Source: Bacteroidales bacterium
GTDB taxonomy: Bacteria; Bacteroidota; Bacteroidia; Bacteroidales; VadinHA17
Length of the DNA stretch: 8,407 nucleotides
Direction of reading: 5' to 3'
Assembly: GCA_012514255.1 (NCBI GenBank)
Contig: JAAZAP010000048.1
Location: 1 to 8,407 of the forward strand
The notes beneath the pieces were generated by a model that saw nothing but the letters and a program-made list of their open reading frames with translations, had not been told where the DNA came from and made no database searches. Positions 1 to 6,935 of the stretch are shown here, piece by piece (position 1 is the first letter of the stretch; every line of letters begins with the position of its first letter). A program made the position numbers and the translations under genes.

Positions 1-1165
1 AGTAAACCTTGCCTATTATGCTCCTGTTGTTCTCCCTGGAGTAGTCTGCCGCAAGGTCAAACAGTTTACCGTATTCCTTCTTTTCAGCATAGAGCACAAT
101 AAGCTTTTCCCTGAAGAAGAATTCCCTAACACCGCTTCCGACTATTTCTTCATACCTTTTTATAGCCTCATCTGTCATCCCTGCCGATTCATAAACTCCC
201 GGTCTTAATGAAAGAATCTCTTCATCATCCGGGTATTTGTTCTCAAGTGTCTTCAAACTCTCTGCCAGAGTTTCCGCGTTGTCGCTGACATACACAGAGT
301 CGGAAGCAATACGACCGGCGATTGCTATCTTTCTCTCCTTCTGTATTACATCACTTTCAAATATCTTTTCCAGGAAACCGCTGATGTCTGTGTATTCTTT
401 CCTGTAGAACTGATTCATCATAAACAGCAGCTGAGTCTCAATGTCGTCTGGATTGCTTTCAATTATGCTATTGTATATGCTGTCACTTTTCTCCTTCAGG
501 CCGTCTTCATAATATATGTCTGCCAGAAGGGCCTGGTAGCGTATCTCACCGGGGTGCTGCCCTATCAGTGCCAGGGATTGTTTTGCTGCCTCTTTCAGAT
601 CATTTTTCATTATCAGGCCTGAAATCATCATTAGAGCCATATCCTCGCTCATTTCTCCTTCCCTGCTGAGTGTTCTGAACAGAGAATCGGCCTTCTCCAA
701 ATCACCTTTTTCTGCATACAGTCCTGCAAGTATTCCGTTTACATCAACCGCCCCCTTGTCTGCTTTCAGCGCCCTGGTAAAGTAAACGATGGCAGAATCC
801 TTCATGTTATACTGTGTATAGAGCGAGCCGCATGCCATCTGATACCAGTAATTGCCCGGCTCCAGCCTGGCAGCAGTGGATGCATGTTGCAATGCTTTCT
901 CGCCCATTCCTGCAGATGAATACATCTGTGCAAGTTCAAACCAGGGAACAGCCCTGCTCCTGTCTAGCTCAATGCACTTCTCAAACAGTGTGGCGGCTTC
1001 ATTCACATCACCTACATATTTCTGCCTCAGCGCCTCTGCAAGTATGTAATCATATCTGTTATCCGCACCACGCTGCAAAATTCTTTCCGTCGGTGTATTA
1101 ACCAGTTTCCTGCTGCATCCGGAAGCAACAAGTACCAACAGTATCAATAGCAATCTTACTCTCAT
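1..1165 (-). CDS. TPR-repeat lipoprotein, 3' end outside the window
   Basis: The frame stays open from an ATG to the left edge, giving 388 codons with no stop. The N-terminus is a lipoprotein signal: MRVR, a Leu/Ile/Val-rich core, then VASGC with the lipidated Cys at residue 17. No acidic surface-export motif follows the Cys (SRKLVN), so I infer a periplasm-facing anchor. From about residue 40 the protein is a run of helical pairs typical of tetratricopeptide repeats, for example [20 protein letters not shown] and the stretch around residues 110-165 with the pattern YF-x-RAL-KAD and [18 protein letters not shown] proteins are scaffolds for protein contacts; no catalytic domain is visible. The start codon overlaps the dut stop as ATGA, which suggests translational coupling. 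The exact job is unknown; the flippase upstream hints at envelope assembly, but that is inference. Confidence 0.88.
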   Translation of the reverse strand, partial: MRVRLLLILLVLVASGCSRKLVNTPTERILQRGADNRYDYILAEALRQKYVGDVNEAATLFEKCIELDRSRAVPWFELAQMYSSAGMGEKALQHASTAARLEPGNYWYQMACGSLYTQYNMKDSAIVYFTRALKADKGAVDVNGILAGLYAEKGDLEKADSLFRTLSREGEMSEDMALMMISGLIMKNDLKEAAKQSLALIGQHPGEIRYQALLADIYYEDGLKEKSDSIYNSIIESNPDDIETQLLFMMNQFYRKEYTDISGFLEKIFESDVIQKERKIAIAGRIASDSVYVSDNAETLAESLKTLENKYPDDEEILSLRPGVYESAGMTDEAIKRYEEIVGSGVREFFFREKLIVLYAEKKEYGKLFDLAADYSRENNRSIIGKVY

Positions 1166-1596
1166 TTTTTCCCTGAATGACCGAATCCGCCTGCTCCTCT
1201 TTCCGTATTGTCTAACCTTTCAGCCTCAATGAGCTCTGCCCTGGCATGCTGCGCAATTATCATCTGCGCAATCCTGTCTCCATCATTTATTGTGAAATCA
1301 TTTTCTGAAAGGTTTATCAGGATAACACATATCTCACCCCTGTAATCCGCATCAATTGTACCCGGTGAGTTTAGAACTGTAATACCGTGCTTCAGGGCAA
1401 GTCCGCTCCTTGGTCTAACCTGTGCCTCATAACCCACCGGCAACTCTATAAACAGGCCTGTCGGGACTAGCTTTCTTTCCATCGGCCTGAGGATTACAGG
1501 TCCGTCTATGAAAGCACGGAGGTCCATACCTGCCGAGTGTTCCGTTTCATAGGCCGGCAACATATGACTTGACTTATTGACTATCCTTATCTTCAT
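1162..1596 (-). CDS. dut: dUTP diphosphatase (dUTPase), trimeric type
   Basis: Hydrolyses dUTP to dUMP and pyrophosphate in the cytoplasm, which keeps uracil out of DNA and feeds dTMP synthesis. At 144 residues it has the usual length of the homotrimeric family. All five conserved motifs are present: I, AGMDLRA (22-28); II, PRSGLA (62-67); [13 protein letters not shown] (79-88), where Asp82 matches the water-activating aspartate; [11 protein letters not shown] (106-114); and [11 protein letters not shown] (133-142), the glycine-rich tail that closes over the substrate. The MKIRIVN start is typical. It sits 94 bases downstream of the flippase gene on the same strand and overlaps the TPR lipoprotein gene by 4 bases. 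It is probably transcribed with both, although a promoter of its own in the 94-base gap is not excluded. Confidence 0.97.
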   Translation of the reverse strand: MKIRIVNKSSHMLPAYETEHSAGMDLRAFIDGPVILRPMERKLVPTGLFIELPVGYEAQVRPRSGLALKHGITVLNSPGTIDADYRGEICVILINLSENDFTINDGDRIAQMIIAQHARAELIEAERLDNTERGAGGFGHSGKK

Positions 1597-1690
1597 ACCG
1601 TTACAAAATAATTATTTCAATGGCCGGAAGGAATTTGCAGACTATTCTTCAATCAGTTCATTTTGCTTGTTTTTGCTTATGCAGGCTGCA

Positions 1691-3160
1691 TTATCCTCTT
1701 TTAAACAATAACGTAAAGAATTTGTCTTTTATCTCCGCCACGGCAAAGAAAATCAAAAGGATCAGAGTATCAACCGTAATGTTGACGATTTTGTTCTCCC
1801 CCTCAAGCAATCCGGACACAAACAGCAATGCAACAGCCAGGCAGATATAGAGAAATATTTTACCTGTTTCATATTTTATCGGGTAAAACTTCTGCCCTAC
1901 AAAATATGAGACTATAACCATTGAGAGATAGCAGGCGACATGTGCCCAGGCAGCAGCAATATATCCGAACACCGGCACGAAAATGACGTTTACTGTCACG
2001 GTAATGATGACGCCCACAAATGTTATCCAGGCGCCGTATATTGTCTTATCGTCAACCTTATACCATATGCTCTGGTTAATGAAGATACCCAGCAGCAGAT
2101 ATGCCATGCTGATAATAGGCACAACAATCAGTGACTCACGAAAATCTTCTCCTATGAGTATCCTTACCGCCTCCGGATAGAGATTTATGCCAAGGAAGAG
2201 TATCAGTGCCGTTATAACAAAGTATTTCATTGTAACGGCATAAGTCTCTTTTGCATCCTTGCTTCCTGCCTTCTCAAAAAAGAAGGGTTCTGCTGCAAAG
2301 CGATACATCTGTATGAAGAGGGACATCAGCACTCCAACCTTGTAACCTGCGCCGTAAAGGCCGACGGTGGCAAGTCCTTCCGCGCCACCTATAAGCCTTC
2401 GAAGGAGTATCTTGTCAAGCACCTCGTTGAGTGATCCGGCCAGTCCGCCCACCAGCAACGGCCAGCTGTATGAAAGCATCCTTCCAAGCAGCTTCCTGTT
2501 AAATACCGGTTTTATCCTGAAAATGAACGGAATGAGGCAGACAAGAGTAATGGCTGATCCGGCCAGGTTTGCCACGAAGACATACCCCACCTGGAATCCG
2601 GGATTCCAGATCCTGTAAATCCATGTGTTTCCTTTTTCTGCAATTGAGGGAGCGCTCATCAGGAAAAAGAAGGCTATGACCATGGTCACAAGAACATTTA
2701 TGATCTTCAACACACTGAAGACCATTGGCTTGTTGTTGTTTCTCAGCCATGCGAACGGTATGGCAGAAAAAGCATCAATAGCCACTATCCAGGCAAACAT
2801 CCTGATATACTCCGGGTGCTGTTCATACCCCAGGAAGCCTGAAACGGGGTTTATAAACAGTGACACTGCCAGGAGGAACAATGCCGAGGTGGTGAAGAGG
2901 CTGATGATGGCCGTGCCATATACCTCTCCCGCCGGAGCCTTTTTACCTGAAAACCTGAAATAGGTGGTCTCCATCCCGTAGGTAAGTATTACCAGGGCGA
3001 GGACCATCCAGGCATATAGCTCCGTCACAACTCCGTATTGTTCCAGACCCAGAATACGGGTATAGAAAGGCGTCAGCAGCGCGTAGTTCAGAAATCGCGG
3101 TACCACCGTGCCAAAGCCGTAAATGACAGTCTGGCCCGCAAGCTTGCGTATATCGTTCAT
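1691..3160 (-). CDS. Wzx-like polysaccharide/lipid-linked oligosaccharide flippase
   Basis: A 489-residue, very hydrophobic inner-membrane protein of the MOP exporter superfamily (Polysaccharide_synt / MviN-like fold). I count about 12-14 likely membrane segments, for example near residues 11-30, 48-62, 84-104, 121-137, 148-169, 190-214, 311-326, 343-362, 376-397, 402-421 and 435-450. The N-terminus (LAGQTVIYGFGTVVPRFLNY, then PFYTRILGLEQYG) has the usual family pattern, and so does LYGAGYKVGVLMSLFIQMYR in the middle. Members move undecaprenyl-linked sugar units across the membrane for O-antigen, capsule or exopolysaccharide. No glycosyltransferase or polymerase genes lie nearby, so this is an orphan flippase and its cargo cannot be told. 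It is the first gene of the minus-strand run and lies just downstream of a perfect TATATTTG promoter element. Confidence 0.9.
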   Translation of the reverse strand: MNDIRKLAGQTVIYGFGTVVPRFLNYALLTPFYTRILGLEQYGVVTELYAWMVLALVILTYGMETTYFRFSGKKAPAGEVYGTAIISLFTTSALFLLAVSLFINPVSGFLGYEQHPEYIRMFAWIVAIDAFSAIPFAWLRNNNKPMVFSVLKIINVLVTMVIAFFFLMSAPSIAEKGNTWIYRIWNPGFQVGYVFVANLAGSAITLVCLIPFIFRIKPVFNRKLLGRMLSYSWPLLVGGLAGSLNEVLDKILLRRLIGGAEGLATVGLYGAGYKVGVLMSLFIQMYRFAAEPFFFEKAGSKDAKETYAVTMKYFVITALILFLGINLYPEAVRILIGEDFRESLIVVPIISMAYLLLGIFINQSIWYKVDDKTIYGAWITFVGVIITVTVNVIFVPVFGYIAAAWAHVACYLSMVIVSYFVGQKFYPIKYETGKIFLYICLAVALLFVSGLLEGENKIVNITVDTLILLIFFAVAEIKDKFFTLLFKRG

Positions 3161-3175
3161 GCTAAACTCTTACTG

Positions 3176-3183
3176 CAAATATA
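3176..3183 (-). promoter_or_regulatory. Bacteroides-type -7 element for the flippase operon
   Basis: On the minus strand this reads TATATTTG, a full match to the Bacteroidota -7 consensus TAnnTTTG. With the usual spacing, transcription would begin near 3172, giving a leader of only about 12 bases before the flippase ATG at 3160. A good -33 TTTG box is not visible; the region 18-20 bases upstream is merely AT-rich. The element directly abuts the plus-strand -7 element of the cyclophilin gene. Confidence 0.5.
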
Positions 3184-3191
3184 TATCTTTG
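3184..3191 (+). promoter_or_regulatory. Bacteroides-type -7 element for the cyclophilin-pheS genes
   Basis: Reads TATCTTTG, a full match to TAnnTTTG. Transcription would begin near 3195, leaving a leader of about 18 bases before the ATG at 3213. This supports the downstream lipoprotein start rather than the in-frame ATG at 3123, which lies upstream of the element and inside the flippase gene. The -33 region (around 3160) is a poor match. Confidence 0.55.
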
Positions 3192-3212
3192 TCAATCGTA
3201 AAATATAAGAAA

Positions 3213-4010
3213 ATGAGGAGTTCATTACGCATCTTACTGACACTGGCAGTTGCTGTCATGATTGCCGGCTGTTCCTCTGGCTCGCAAAAAAGCGTCCGTG
3301 CCCAGATAAAGACCACCGAGGGAGACATACTTATTTCTCTCTCTGACCTCACCCCACTGCACCGCGACAATTTCATCAAACTGGCAGAGAGCGGTTTCTA
3401 TGACGGTGTTACCTTCCACCGAGTAATAAAGGATTTCATGATCCAGGCCGGTGACGGATCAACACGGCAGGATACGTCGCTGTTTGATGATGATTACACC
3501 ATCCCGGCAGAGATCAATGATTCCCTCTTTCACAGGCGTGGCGCCGTGGCAGCAGCACGCATGGGCGATGACGTCAACCCTGAAAGAAATTCATCCGGGA
3601 CACAGTTCTACATTGTCCAGGGGAAAGTGTACAATGATGAGGACCTGGCTGCAACAGTTCAACGAATAGAATACAACCGCAGACAGTACCTGTATAATAA
3701 AGCTCTTGCGGATATCCGAAAGGAAGCAGCGGAAAAAGGGGAGGAACCCAATGAGGATGAGTTACAGCAAAACGCAATTGTCCGGGCGTATGAAGCCATG
3801 GAAGAGGATGGACCATACGTGATGCCTGAACATCGCAGAAACGCCTATAAAACTGAAGGAGGAACGCCCTTCCTTGACGGCGCTTATACCGTCTTTGGTG
3901 AGGTGCTTGAAGGAATGGAGGTTGTGGATGCCATCGCGGGTACCGCTACAGACATTGGCGACAGACCGGTACAGGATATCAGGATCCTGCATGTGAAAAT
4001 CTTAAAATAG
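3213..4010 (+). CDS. Cyclophilin-type peptidyl-prolyl isomerase, lipoprotein
   Basis: Catalyses cis-trans isomerisation of X-Pro bonds and probably helps fold exported proteins. The chosen start gives 265 residues with a lipoprotein signal ending in IAGC (Cys20); no acidic surface signal follows, so a periplasmic location is inferred. An in-frame ATG 90 bases upstream would bury this signal and overlap the flippase gene. The cyclophilin core starts near residue 29. FHRVIKDFMIQAGDG (68-82) holds the catalytic Arg70 and the Phe75/Met76/Gln78 pocket, GTQFYIVQG (129-137) is the next core strand, and TPFLDGAYTVFGEV (218-231) follows. The human CypA Trp121 position is Phe220, as in many bacterial forms. 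Residues about 141-212 are a charged, helix-prone insertion absent from minimal cyclophilins. The stop is 12 bases before pheS, so the two are probably co-transcribed. Confidence 0.93.
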   Translation: MRSSLRILLTLAVAVMIAGCSSGSQKSVRAQIKTTEGDILISLSDLTPLHRDNFIKLAESGFYDGVTFHRVIKDFMIQAGDGSTRQDTSLFDDDYTIPAEINDSLFHRRGAVAAARMGDDVNPERNSSGTQFYIVQGKVYNDEDLAATVQRIEYNRRQYLYNKALADIRKEAAEKGEEPNEDELQQNAIVRAYEAMEEDGPYVMPEHRRNAYKTEGGTPFLDGAYTVFGEVLEGMEVVDAIAGTATDIGDRPVQDIRILHVKILK

Positions 4011-4022
4011 TATTACTGAGAG

Positions 4023-5066
4023 ATGAAGGAGAGGATAGAAGAACTTAGAAAAGAGATAGAGGCTTTTAATATCAGCTGCACGGATGAACTTGAGCAGTTC
4101 AGGCTGAAATACCTTAGCAAGAAAGGAGAGGTATCCATGCTTTTCGAAGGGTTCAGGAATGTTCCTCCTGAGACAAAGAGGGAGACCGGACAGCTGCTGA
4201 ACAATCTCAAGCAGCTTGCAACCGATAAATACAACGGACAGAGGGATCGTCTTTCATTGGCCGAGACAGTAAGCACAATAACTGATCTCACCATGCCAGC
4301 ATATCCTTTCGGTGAAGGAACGCGCCATCCCATATCCATTGTACGCAATGAGATCATTGATATCTTCAGCCGGATAGGTTTTACCGTTTCTGAGGGACCG
4401 GAGATTGAGGATGACAACCATGTATTTACCATGCTCAACTTTGCGGCTGACCATCCGGCCCGCGATATGCAGGACACTTTCTTCATAGAGAAAAAATCCG
4501 GCACCGAGTCAGACCCTCATGATGTGCTCTTGCGCACACACACATCCTCGGTACAGGTGAGGGTGATGGAAAACACGAAACCACCTATACGCACAATCTG
4601 CCCGGGACGAGTCTTCCGCAATGAGGCCGTCTCTGCACGCGCACACTGTATTTTCCACCAGGTGGAAGGTCTGTATGTGGCAGAAAATGTGTCATTTGCC
4701 GATCTCAAGCAGGCTCTGCTCTATTTTGCTGCCGAGCTATTTGGACAGGATGTGAAGATAAGGCTGAGACCATCTTTCTTTCCCTTTACCGAGCCATCGG
4801 CTGAGATGGATATAAACTGCAACATCTGCGGCGGCAAGGGATGCAATGTATGCAAAGGTACCGGCTGGCTTGAACTTCTGGGCTGCGGAATGGTAGATCC
4901 GAATGTTCTTGAAGCCTGCGGCATTGACTCTCTAAAATATTCCGGTTATGCCTTCGGCCTGGGTATAGAGAGAGCAGCCATGCTCAAGTATGGTGTAAAT
5001 GATCTGAGGCTTTATTTTGAAAATGATATCAGGTTCCTGAACCAGTTCAGGACCGAAATTTTATGA
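4023..5066 (+). CDS. pheS: Phenylalanyl-tRNA synthetase alpha subunit
   Basis: Catalytic chain of the alpha2-beta2 enzyme that charges tRNA-Phe in the cytoplasm. At 347 residues it is of normal length. Residues 1-85 form the N-terminal coiled coil that contacts tRNA. The class II core follows: GEGTRHPISIV (97-107), the substrate-binding loop RTHTSSVQ (171-178), motif 2 GRVFRNEAVSARAH (195-208), PSFFPFTEPSAE (250-261), and motif 3 AFGLGIERAAML (310-321). CNICGGKGCNVC (266-277) places four cysteines as two CxxC pairs, a feature I recall in many bacterial PheS proteins and a possible metal site. The conserved GCGMV-x-PNVL loop has Asp292 where E. coli has His. pheT is not adjacent, as I recall for Bacteroidota in general. 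The gene lies 12 bases after the cyclophilin gene and 46 bases before the FNR-like regulator. Confidence 0.97.
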   Translation: MKERIEELRKEIEAFNISCTDELEQFRLKYLSKKGEVSMLFEGFRNVPPETKRETGQLLNNLKQLATDKYNGQRDRLSLAETVSTITDLTMPAYPFGEGTRHPISIVRNEIIDIFSRIGFTVSEGPEIEDDNHVFTMLNFAADHPARDMQDTFFIEKKSGTESDPHDVLLRTHTSSVQVRVMENTKPPIRTICPGRVFRNEAVSARAHCIFHQVEGLYVAENVSFADLKQALLYFAAELFGQDVKIRLRPSFFPFTEPSAEMDINCNICGGKGCNVCKGTGWLELLGCGMVDPNVLEACGIDSLKYSGYAFGLGIERAAMLKYGVNDLRLYFENDIRFLNQFRTEIL

Positions 5067-5084
5067 AATTCAGTAATTAATCCT

Positions 5085-5092
5085 CAACTTTG
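5085..5092 (+). promoter_or_regulatory. Possible -7 element for the FNR-like regulator
   Basis: CAACTTTG matches the Bacteroidota -7 consensus TAnnTTTG except at the first base. It lies in the 46-base gap after pheS and would start transcription near 5096, about 17 bases before the ATG at 5113. There is no convincing -33 box. One near match in a short AT-rich gap is weak evidence, and read-through from pheS is equally possible. Confidence 0.25.
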
Positions 5093-5112
5093 TCATCCTA
5101 ACATCCAGGGTT

Positions 5113-5814
5113 ATGAAACAGCATGACTATACCATATCATTCTGTGATAAATGCGCATTTGAAAACAATTCCGTATTTCGTTTCCTGACAAGGGATGAGA
5201 CAGACAGACTTAATTTCGAGAAGGATTTCAGGCGCTACAAGAGGGGAGATATACTTTATCATGAGGGTAACCGCATAAGCGGTTTCTATTGCATCAATTC
5301 AGGGATCATAAAGGTTTTCAAGACCGGCGTGGATGGTAAAGAACAGATTATTCGCTTTGCGCGAAAGGGAGAGATAATTGCATACCGATCAGTGTTGAGC
5401 AATGAACCGGCCTGTACATCGGCCAAAGTGATTGAGGATTGCCAGGTATGTTTTATTCCTTCCGAGATGCTCATACAGTTCGTGAAGGCCAATGCCGCTT
5501 TTGCTTTTGAGGTGGTCAAACTAACATGCCACGAGCTCGCAGAGGCGAACTCATACATTACTGATATTGCCCAGAAGACTGTAAGGGAACGTGTTGCCGA
5601 GGTGCTGCTTAGCCTTGTCAATGATTTCGGGCTGGATGAGCAAAAGTACCTGCGCATATCGCTTACCCGCGAAGAGCTTGCCAATATTGTAGGCACAGCA
5701 ACTGAATCAGTGATTCGCCTTCTTTCAGAATTCAAGAGCGACCGGCTGATTGAGCTTAACGGACGCAAGATCAAGATAATAGACCAAAAAGGCCTGGAAA
5801 AGATAAGTACCTGA
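5113..5814 (+). CDS. Crp/Fnr-family transcription regulator, FNR-like
   Basis: A 233-residue DNA-binding regulator. Residues about 25-130 form the cyclic-nucleotide-fold sensor domain (RYKRGDILYHEGNRISGFYC, then SGIIKVFKTG-x-DGKEQI). Residues about 130-157 are the dimer helix and 158-225 the Crp-type winged helix. By eye alignment with E. coli FNR, Cys11 and Cys14 match cluster ligands Cys20 and Cys23, and Cys113 (QVCFIPSEML against MVCEIPFETL) matches Cys122. The Cys29 position is Ser20. The CRP cAMP-binding Glu and Arg-Ser signature is absent. The recognition helix TATESVIRLL keeps the Glu198 and Arg202 that read the core half-site bases, while Ile201 replaces FNR Ser212. A redox, oxygen or nitric oxide sensor is therefore plausible but unproven. 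It follows pheS on the same strand and converges on ruvB. Confidence 0.92.
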   Translation: MKQHDYTISFCDKCAFENNSVFRFLTRDETDRLNFEKDFRRYKRGDILYHEGNRISGFYCINSGIIKVFKTGVDGKEQIIRFARKGEIIAYRSVLSNEPACTSAKVIEDCQVCFIPSEMLIQFVKANAAFAFEVVKLTCHELAEANSYITDIAQKTVRERVAEVLLSLVNDFGLDEQKYLRISLTREELANIVGTATESVIRLLSEFKSDRLIELNGRKIKIIDQKGLEKIST

Positions 5815-5854
5815 TCCATTCGTCAGGTGGTGCCCGGACAACAGAAGAGCTATT

Positions 5855-5883
5855 GAGCCCTTGTTTCCCGGGAACAACTGCTC
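5855..5883. terminator. Hairpin between convergent genes, possible two-way terminator
   Basis: GAGC at 5855-5858 can pair with GCTC at 5880-5883. After a 2-by-2 internal loop, TTGTTTC pairs with GGAACAA (one T-G wobble) around a CCG loop. It lies between the stops of the FNR-like gene and ruvB, where a terminator serving both strands would be expected. There is no clear U-tract on either side, so intrinsic termination is uncertain. A competing outer stem (AGAGC at 5846-5850 with GCTCT at 5880-5884) is also possible. Confidence 0.35.
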
Positions 5884-5908
5884 TCATAAACCATAAAGTC
5901 GCCAGGAT

Positions 5909-6928
5909 TCAGAAGAGGGTATCTTCCTTTCCCCTCACAATTCCCAGATGACGATAGGCTGTTTCCGTAGCCTCGCGGCCCCGGGGAGTGCGCTTTATAT
6001 AACCCTCCTTTATCAGGAAGGGCTCATAAACCTCTTCAATTGTGCCTCCTTCCTCTCCAACGGCAGTGGCAACATTACTGATCCCTACCGGTCCGCCACG
6101 GAACTTTTCAATGATAGTCCTGAGGATGCGGTTGTCCATCTCATCAAGCCCGTGCTTGTCAATATTAAGTGCCTCAAGGGCATAACGGGTGATCTCCAGA
6201 TCGATTGTTCCGCTTCCCTTTACCTGTGCAAAGTCCCTTACCCTTCGCAGTAACGCGTTTGAGATCCTGGGTGTGCCCCTGCTCCTGGAAGCAATCTCAG
6301 CCGAAGCATCTTCATTGATGCTTATGTTCATTATTGAGGCAGATCTTTTTACTATTCCCTTAAGTGTCTGCGAATCATAATATTCCAGGTGAAATTTAAT
6401 GCCAAACCTGGCCCTGAGGGGACTGGTCAGCAGTCCTGAGCGGGTGGTGGCGCCTATCAGCGTGAACGGATTCAGCTTAAGCTGTACTGAACGTGCGCCC
6501 GGACCCTTGTCAATCATAATGTCAATCTGGTAATCCTCCATTGCCGAATAGAGATATTCCTCCACCACGGGATGAAGCCGGTGTATCTCATCTATAAAGA
6601 GAACATCACCGTCATCAAGGCTTGTCAGCAATCCTGCCAGATCGCCCGGTTTATCCAGGACCGGTCCGGAGGTAACCTTCATCTTTACCTTCAGTTCATT
6701 GGAAATAATTGCAGCCAGTGTGGTTTTTCCCAGCCCCGGAGGTCCGTGCAGAAGAACATGGTCAAGCGCTTCGCCCCGCTGCAGGGCTGCCGTTACAAAA
6801 ACACTCAGGTTGTCAGTAATACGCTTCTGCCCTTTGAAATCGTCAAAGGAGAGTGGGCGCAACTGTTTCTCCAGCTCTGCATCACCGGCAAGGGTTATCT
6901 CTTTTCTCAGATTAAACTGGTCGTCCAT
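5909..6928 (-). CDS. ruvB: Holliday junction branch-migration ATPase RuvB
   Basis: Hexameric AAA+ motor that, with RuvA and RuvC, moves and helps resolve Holliday junctions in recombination and repair. With the start at 6928 it has 339 residues. Walker A is GPPGLGKTT (62-70), Walker B VLFIDE (108-113), sensor 1 GATTRSG (158-164), the arginine-finger segment LRARFG (170-175), and sensor 2 RGTPR (216-220). The C-terminal winged helix contains FRGGPVGI and RTPRGRE. An ATG 51 bases upstream at 6979 is in frame, but it would overlap the preceding gene and add 17 residues unlike RuvB. The chosen MDDQFNLR start resembles the usual acidic RuvB beginning. The start lies 7 bases after the stop of the MORN-repeat gene, so transcription is probably shared. 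ruvA and ruvC are not in the window. Confidence 0.96.
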   Translation of the reverse strand: MDDQFNLRKEITLAGDAELEKQLRPLSFDDFKGQKRITDNLSVFVTAALQRGEALDHVLLHGPPGLGKTTLAAIISNELKVKMKVTSGPVLDKPGDLAGLLTSLDDGDVLFIDEIHRLHPVVEEYLYSAMEDYQIDIMIDKGPGARSVQLKLNPFTLIGATTRSGLLTSPLRARFGIKFHLEYYDSQTLKGIVKRSASIMNISINEDASAEIASRSRGTPRISNALLRRVRDFAQVKGSGTIDLEITRYALEALNIDKHGLDEMDNRILRTIIEKFRGGPVGISNVATAVGEEGGTIEEVYEPFLIKEGYIKRTPRGREATETAYRHLGIVRGKEDTLF

Positions 6929-6935
6929 TAAATGG

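Noticed and set aside
814..1101. Plus-strand open frame opposite the TPR lipoprotein gene
   Set aside because: The minus frame carries a clear lipoprotein signal and TPR pattern through this stretch; the plus frame has low-complexity composition.
1597..1690. Possible separate dut promoter (TTATTTTG on the minus strand close to the ATG)
   Set aside because: It misses one consensus base and lies about 6 bases from the start codon, leaving almost no leader; no -33 box is seen.
1680..1690. Small palindrome TGCAGGCTGCA at the flippase stop as a terminator
   Set aside because: The stem is only five pairs around one base, too short a loop to fold, with no T-tract.
3123..3212. In-frame ATG 90 bases upstream of the cyclophilin start
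   Set aside because: It would place 30 residues before a complete lipoprotein signal, overlap the flippase gene, and lie upstream of the likely promoter element.
4013..4504. 163-codon open frame antisense to pheS
   Set aside because: It lies opposite the pheS N-terminal region and shows no motif or signal of its own.
5286..5819. 177-codon open frame antisense to the FNR-like gene
   Set aside because: It mirrors a well-supported family gene, has no recognisable domain, and is rich in Ser as expected of a shadow frame.
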